Assembly (NCBI RefSeq): GCF_003443735.1
Contig: NZ_CP031969.1
Coordinates: 5,766,001 to 5,830,000, forward strand
From: Streptomyces sp. CC0208
GTDB lineage: Bacteria > Actinomycetota > Actinomycetes > Streptomycetales > Streptomycetaceae
Length of the DNA: 64,000 bases
Direction of reading: 5' to 3'
Part shown: piece after piece, positions 61,095-64,000 of the stretch
How the letters are laid out: the number at the start of each line of letters is the position of its first letter
How positions within the stretch are numbered: position 1 is the first letter of the stretch
Translations under genes and position numbers: made by a program
The notes under the pieces: model-generated
Seen by the model: only the letters and a program-made list of their open reading frames with translations
The model's database searches: none
Told to the model about the DNA's origin: nothing

Positions 61095-61853
61095 ATGCTG
61101 CTCACCGACAAGACCGCGATCGTCTACGGCGCCGGCGGTTCCATCGGCGGGGCCGTCGCCCGGGCCTTCGCCGAGCAGGGTGCGAGGGTCCACCTCGTCG
61201 GCCGTACCCGCACGACCCTGGAGGCGGTGGCCGCGGACATCAAGGACGCCGAGGTGGCCGTCGTGGACGCGCTGGACGAGGCGGCCGTGGAGGCGCACGC
61301 CGAGCAGGTCGGGGACATCGACATCTCCGTCAACCTGGTCACGCGCGGCGATGTGCAGGGCGCGCCGCTGACCGAGATGCCGGTCGAGGACTTCCTGCGG
61401 CCGGTCACCGACGGTCTGCGCGCCAACTTCCTCACCGCCCGCGCCGCCGGACGCCGTATGGCCGCGCGCGGCTCGGGTGTGATCCTCGCTCTCAACAGCG
61501 GTTCCGCGCACGGCAGTCCGATGATGGGCGGCACCGGTCCGGCGGACGGGGCGATCGACACGCTCGTGCGCAACCTGGCGATCGAGCTGGGGCCGCGCGG
61601 GGTGCGGGCGGTGGGGCTGTGGGTGGCCGGGGTGCCGGAGACGTTCACCGTGGAGAAGCTCTCCGCGGTCAACCCGGCGATCGACGAGAGCGCCATCCAG
61701 GGCATCGTCGACCAGCTCGCCGGGATGCGCATGACCCGCCGCAACCCCACGCTCGCCGAGGTCGCCGCCACCGCGGTGTTCCTCGCCTCCGACCACGCGG
61801 GCGGCATCACGGGCACGTTCGTCAACGCGACGGGCGGGATGGTGTCCGTCTGA
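61095..61853 (+). CDS. SDR-family protein lacking the Tyr-Lys pair
   Basis: A 252-residue Rossmann protein with the NAD(P) loop YGAGGSIGGAVARAFA and the inner GLRANFLTARAAG helix. A Ser is present (ALNSGSAHGSPM), but where the classical YxxxK should be the sequence is GGTGPADGAIDTL, without Tyr or Lys. This belongs to a subgroup of atypical SDRs common in actinobacteria. AAGGAG lies 7 bases before ATG 61095. It may be a target or partner of the upstream ECF41-type sigma factor; such sigmas are often next to oxidoreductases. Confidence 0.88.
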   Translation: MLLTDKTAIVYGAGGSIGGAVARAFAEQGARVHLVGRTRTTLEAVAADIKDAEVAVVDALDEAAVEAHAEQVGDIDISVNLVTRGDVQGAPLTEMPVEDFLRPVTDGLRANFLTARAAGRRMAARGSGVILALNSGSAHGSPMMGGTGPADGAIDTLVRNLAIELGPRGVRAVGLWVAGVPETFTVEKLSAVNPAIDESAIQGIVDQLAGMRMTRRNPTLAEVAATAVFLASDHAGGITGTFVNATGGMVSV

Positions 61854-62010
61854 GCTTGCGGCTCCGCCACCAGGTGCGCAACGCCGACGACCAGCACCAC
61901 GCTGTACCGGGATCAAGAAGATCGTGATTCGCCCGCTGGACAAGAAAGAGACCACTGGGGACAGTAATTCCCAGGGTGCTTGATCGGATCACCAGCGTGG
62001 GAGGACCGGC

Positions 62011-63261
62011 GTGCGGACTTCGCTCTATCCGGGAGTCGACGAACTGGAGCGAAGGGCCCGCACGCTGGTCCGCGCCGCCCCCGGCCTGCTGCGGCTGAGC
62101 CGGGTCGGAGAGAGCCGGGCCGGGCGCCCGCTGTGGCTGCTGTCCGCCGGACGCGGCGAGCGCCACATCCTCGCCGTCGCGGGCGCGCACGCCAACGAAC
62201 CCGTGGGTGGCGCCTCGGCGTTGCGGCTCGCCGCCCTGTTCGCCCGCAGGCCCCAGCTGCTCGAAACTCTCGGCTGCACCTGGCACTTCCTGCTCTGCCT
62301 CGACCCCGACGGGGCGCACCTCGCGCACGGTTGGCAGCCGGAGGAGCCGGAGCCCTCGCTGACGGAGTGTCACCGGTACTTCTACCGGCCCGCGTTCGCC
62401 CGCCAGCCGGAGTCGCTGCCCGTGCCTCCCGGGAAGCCGCTCCCCGAGTCGGCCGCGCTCGTCCGGCTCCTCGACGAGCTGCGGCCCGTGGCCCAGTTCA
62501 CCCTGCACGGCATCGAGTTCGGCGGTGCCTTCGTGATGATGACGCGGGAGGTGCCCGGCGCCGCGGACGCCTTCCGGGAGACGGCGGCACACCTGCGCGT
62601 ACCCGTCGACCGGGACCCCGTCGACGGCCCCGACTGGCGGCTCGACCCGCCCGGCGTCCTGGTGCTGCCCGACGGCCACGACGAGGGCGAACGCGACCCC
62701 AGCGGGTACGTCGCCGAGAGCACCTGGTTCCATCCGCGCCGGCACGGCACCCTGACCACCCTGATCGAGGCCCCCGCCTGGGCCGTGCCCTCGGTGAGTG
62801 ACGCCCGGCCGGTCACCGACCCGGACCGCGCGGCAGCCCGGCTGGGGGAGGTGCTGCTGGGCCGCACCCGGGAACTCGCGGCCGTCCTCGGGACGCGGCT
62901 CGACACGGCCGTAGCGGAGGATCTGGCGCCGCTGCGGGTCGCCGCGCGGGAACTCCTCGACGTGGCGCCGTCGATCGTCGCGAGCTGGGCGGCGGAGGAA
63001 CCCGGGCGGTTCCGCGGCCACTTCGCCAGCCGGGGGATCTCCGCCCGCCGTATCCCGCTCAGGGTGGCGGCGATGGCGAGCCGCGCCCTGGCCCGCACCG
63101 ACCCCCGGACCGTCGAGATCCTCGACGACCTGGTGCGCGAGTGGAGCCAGGAGCTGGAGAAGACGTACGACCTGCGATGGGTGCCGGTGGCCGCGCAGAC
63201 CGGGCTGCACGTGCGGACGATGCTGACCACGGCCCGGCTGGTGTGCGGGGGAGGCGGATGA
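62011..63261 (+). CDS. M14-family zinc carboxypeptidase
   Basis: A 416-residue peptidase. Zinc ligands: VAGAHANEPVGG (HxxE) and His in QFTLHGIEFGG; the catalytic Glu is probably in TLIEAPAW. No signal peptide, so it acts in the cytoplasm. A C-terminal helical extension (about 280-416) is additional to the catalytic domain. GGGAGG precedes the GTG by 6 bases. Substrate may be a small amide or a peptide; not determinable. Confidence 0.88.
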   Translation: MRTSLYPGVDELERRARTLVRAAPGLLRLSRVGESRAGRPLWLLSAGRGERHILAVAGAHANEPVGGASALRLAALFARRPQLLETLGCTWHFLLCLDPDGAHLAHGWQPEEPEPSLTECHRYFYRPAFARQPESLPVPPGKPLPESAALVRLLDELRPVAQFTLHGIEFGGAFVMMTREVPGAADAFRETAAHLRVPVDRDPVDGPDWRLDPPGVLVLPDGHDEGERDPSGYVAESTWFHPRRHGTLTTLIEAPAWAVPSVSDARPVTDPDRAAARLGEVLLGRTRELAAVLGTRLDTAVAEDLAPLRVAARELLDVAPSIVASWAAEEPGRFRGHFASRGISARRIPLRVAAMASRALARTDPRTVEILDDLVREWSQELEKTYDLRWVPVAAQTGLHVRTMLTTARLVCGGGG

Positions 63262-63286
63262 CCGGGGCCACCCGCCTCCCGCCGGC

Positions 63287-64000
63287 CTACTGGTCCGCCA
63301 GCGCGTCCGCCGCCTGGGCCTTCAGCGCGCGCTCCACGCCCGCGCGGGACTCGGAGACGAGCCGGCGCAGGGCCGCGTTCGGCTCCGCCGCAGCCAGCCA
63401 GGCGTCCGTCCTGTCCAGGGTCTCCCGGGAGACCTGGAGCGACGGGTAGAGACCGACCGCGATCTGCTGGGCGATCTCGTGCGAGCGGGACTCCCAGATG
63501 TCCTTGACCACCTCGAAGTACCGCTCCGTGTACGGCGCGAGCAGCTCGCGCTGGTCGGTCTGGACGAAGCCGCCGATGACGGCCTCCTGGACGGCGTTGG
63601 GCAGCTTGTCGGACTCGACGACCTGCGCCCAGGCCTCCGCCTTCGCCTCCGCGGTCGGCCGCGAGGCACGGGCCGTCGCCGCGTGGCGCTCACCGGCCGC
63701 GGTCCTGTCCCGCTCGTACTCGGCGGCGATCTCCGACTCGTCGTAGCGGCCCACGGAGGCCAGCCGCTGCACGAACGCCCAGCGCAGCTCGGTGTCGACG
63801 GCCAGGCCCTCGACGACCTGGGAACCGTCGAGCAGCCCCTCCAGGAGGTCCAGCTGCTCCGGCGTACGGGCCGTCGCCGCGAACGCCCGCGCCCACGCCA
63901 GCTGGTGGTCGCTGCCGGCCGCCGCGGACCGCAGGTGGGCCAGCGTGGCGTCGGTCCAGCGGGTCAGCAGGGTCTCGCGGGCGGTGGGGGCGGCGTACAG
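63287..64000 (-). CDS. pepN: Aminopeptidase N, C-terminal part
   Basis: 237 codons of the helical ERAP1-like C-terminal domain of an M1 aminopeptidase, running in from the right edge. Telling segments: ELRWAFVQRLASVGRYDE, YFEVVKDIWESRSHEIAQ, and the end ERALKAQAADALADQ. The HExxH catalytic part lies outside the window. It matches the actinobacterial PepN, a cytosolic enzyme removing N-terminal residues from peptides. Confidence 0.93.
   Translation of the reverse strand: MYAAPTARETLLTRWTDATLAHLRSAAAGSDHQLAWARAFAATARTPEQLDLLEGLLDGSQVVEGLAVDTELRWAFVQRLASVGRYDESEIAAEYERDRTAAGERHAATARASRPTAEAKAEAWAQVVESDKLPNAVQEAVIGGFVQTDQRELLAPYTERYFEVVKDIWESRSHEIAQQIAVGLYPSLQVSRETLDRTDAWLAAAEPNAALRRLVSESRAGVERALKAQAADALADQ

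Noticed and set aside
61912..61983. Short peptide frame ending in KKIVIRPLDKKETTGDSNSQGA-like sequence, split here only for description
   Set aside because: The end resembles some peptide leaders, but the only starts in frame (for example GTG 61924) lack a ribosome site and no maturation gene is nearby.

Overview
The window is high-G+C actinobacterial DNA, almost certainly a Streptomyces chromosome. The codon pattern, frequent GTG/TTG starts, dense 4-nt start/stop overlaps and several genus-typical loci (SsbB, EttA, the chitosan-oligosaccharide csn operon, a glnX-glnH-pknG cluster, pepN) all point that way. The gene order from about 10.6 kb to the right end resembles, from memory, the S. coelicolor region around SCO2640-SCO2690; I could not align it.

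Left part (1-10.3 kb): the inner part and right end of an actinomycete integrative and conjugative element (AICE, pSAM2 class). A GntR/KorSA-like repressor with three copies of one palindromic operator faces a rightward transfer operon. That operon holds an FtsK/TraB-type DNA pump, several very small zinc-ribbon and Spd-type membrane proteins, an ASCH-domain protein, a RepSA-like HUH initiator, Xis and a tyrosine integrase. It ends against the 3' side of a tRNA-Arg(TCT) gene, the likely attachment site. The left end of the element was not found and may lie outside the window. A GNAT acetyltransferase is cotranscribed with the repressor, and a 1.1-kb gene-poor stretch to its left carries a large imperfect inverted repeat.

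10.6-30 kb: two large P-loop GTPases next to the SSB paralogue ssbB; a sortase-anchored thioester-domain surface protein followed by a tiny nine-residue-repeat membrane protein; a small insertion-like patch with a cytidine deaminase facing a frameshifted HAD gene; ettA, a thioesterase and a conserved hypothetical; a coupled FtsX-type ABC exporter operon whose ATPase carries an AbrB-like tail; a truncated haemoglobin; and a PCMT-like methyltransferase.

30-41 kb: a leftward phospho-signalling block, glnX-glnH-(coiled-coil protein)-pknG-PP2C phosphatase-VWA protein-FHA protein. It contains a membrane amino-acid sensor, kinase, phosphatase and phosphothreonine reader, and is the most interesting functional unit here.

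41-49 kb: a P-loop kinase, then the csnR-csnE-csnF-csnG-csnH-csnK operon for uptake and cleavage of chitosan oligosaccharides, with a ROK repressor and a palindromic operator, followed by a secreted protein. 49.8-57 kb: an MscS channel, an HNH endonuclease, a PadR-controlled FtsX-type ABC transporter, and a 70-residue repeat peptide directly coupled to malQ. 57-64 kb: regulators with clear palindromes (a TetR whose divergent target has been deleted down to a fragment, and a MarR facing an EamA exporter), an ECF sigma factor fused to an N-terminal zinc-finger domain, an SDR lacking the usual catalytic Tyr/Lys, an M14 carboxypeptidase, and the 3' part of pepN running off the right edge.
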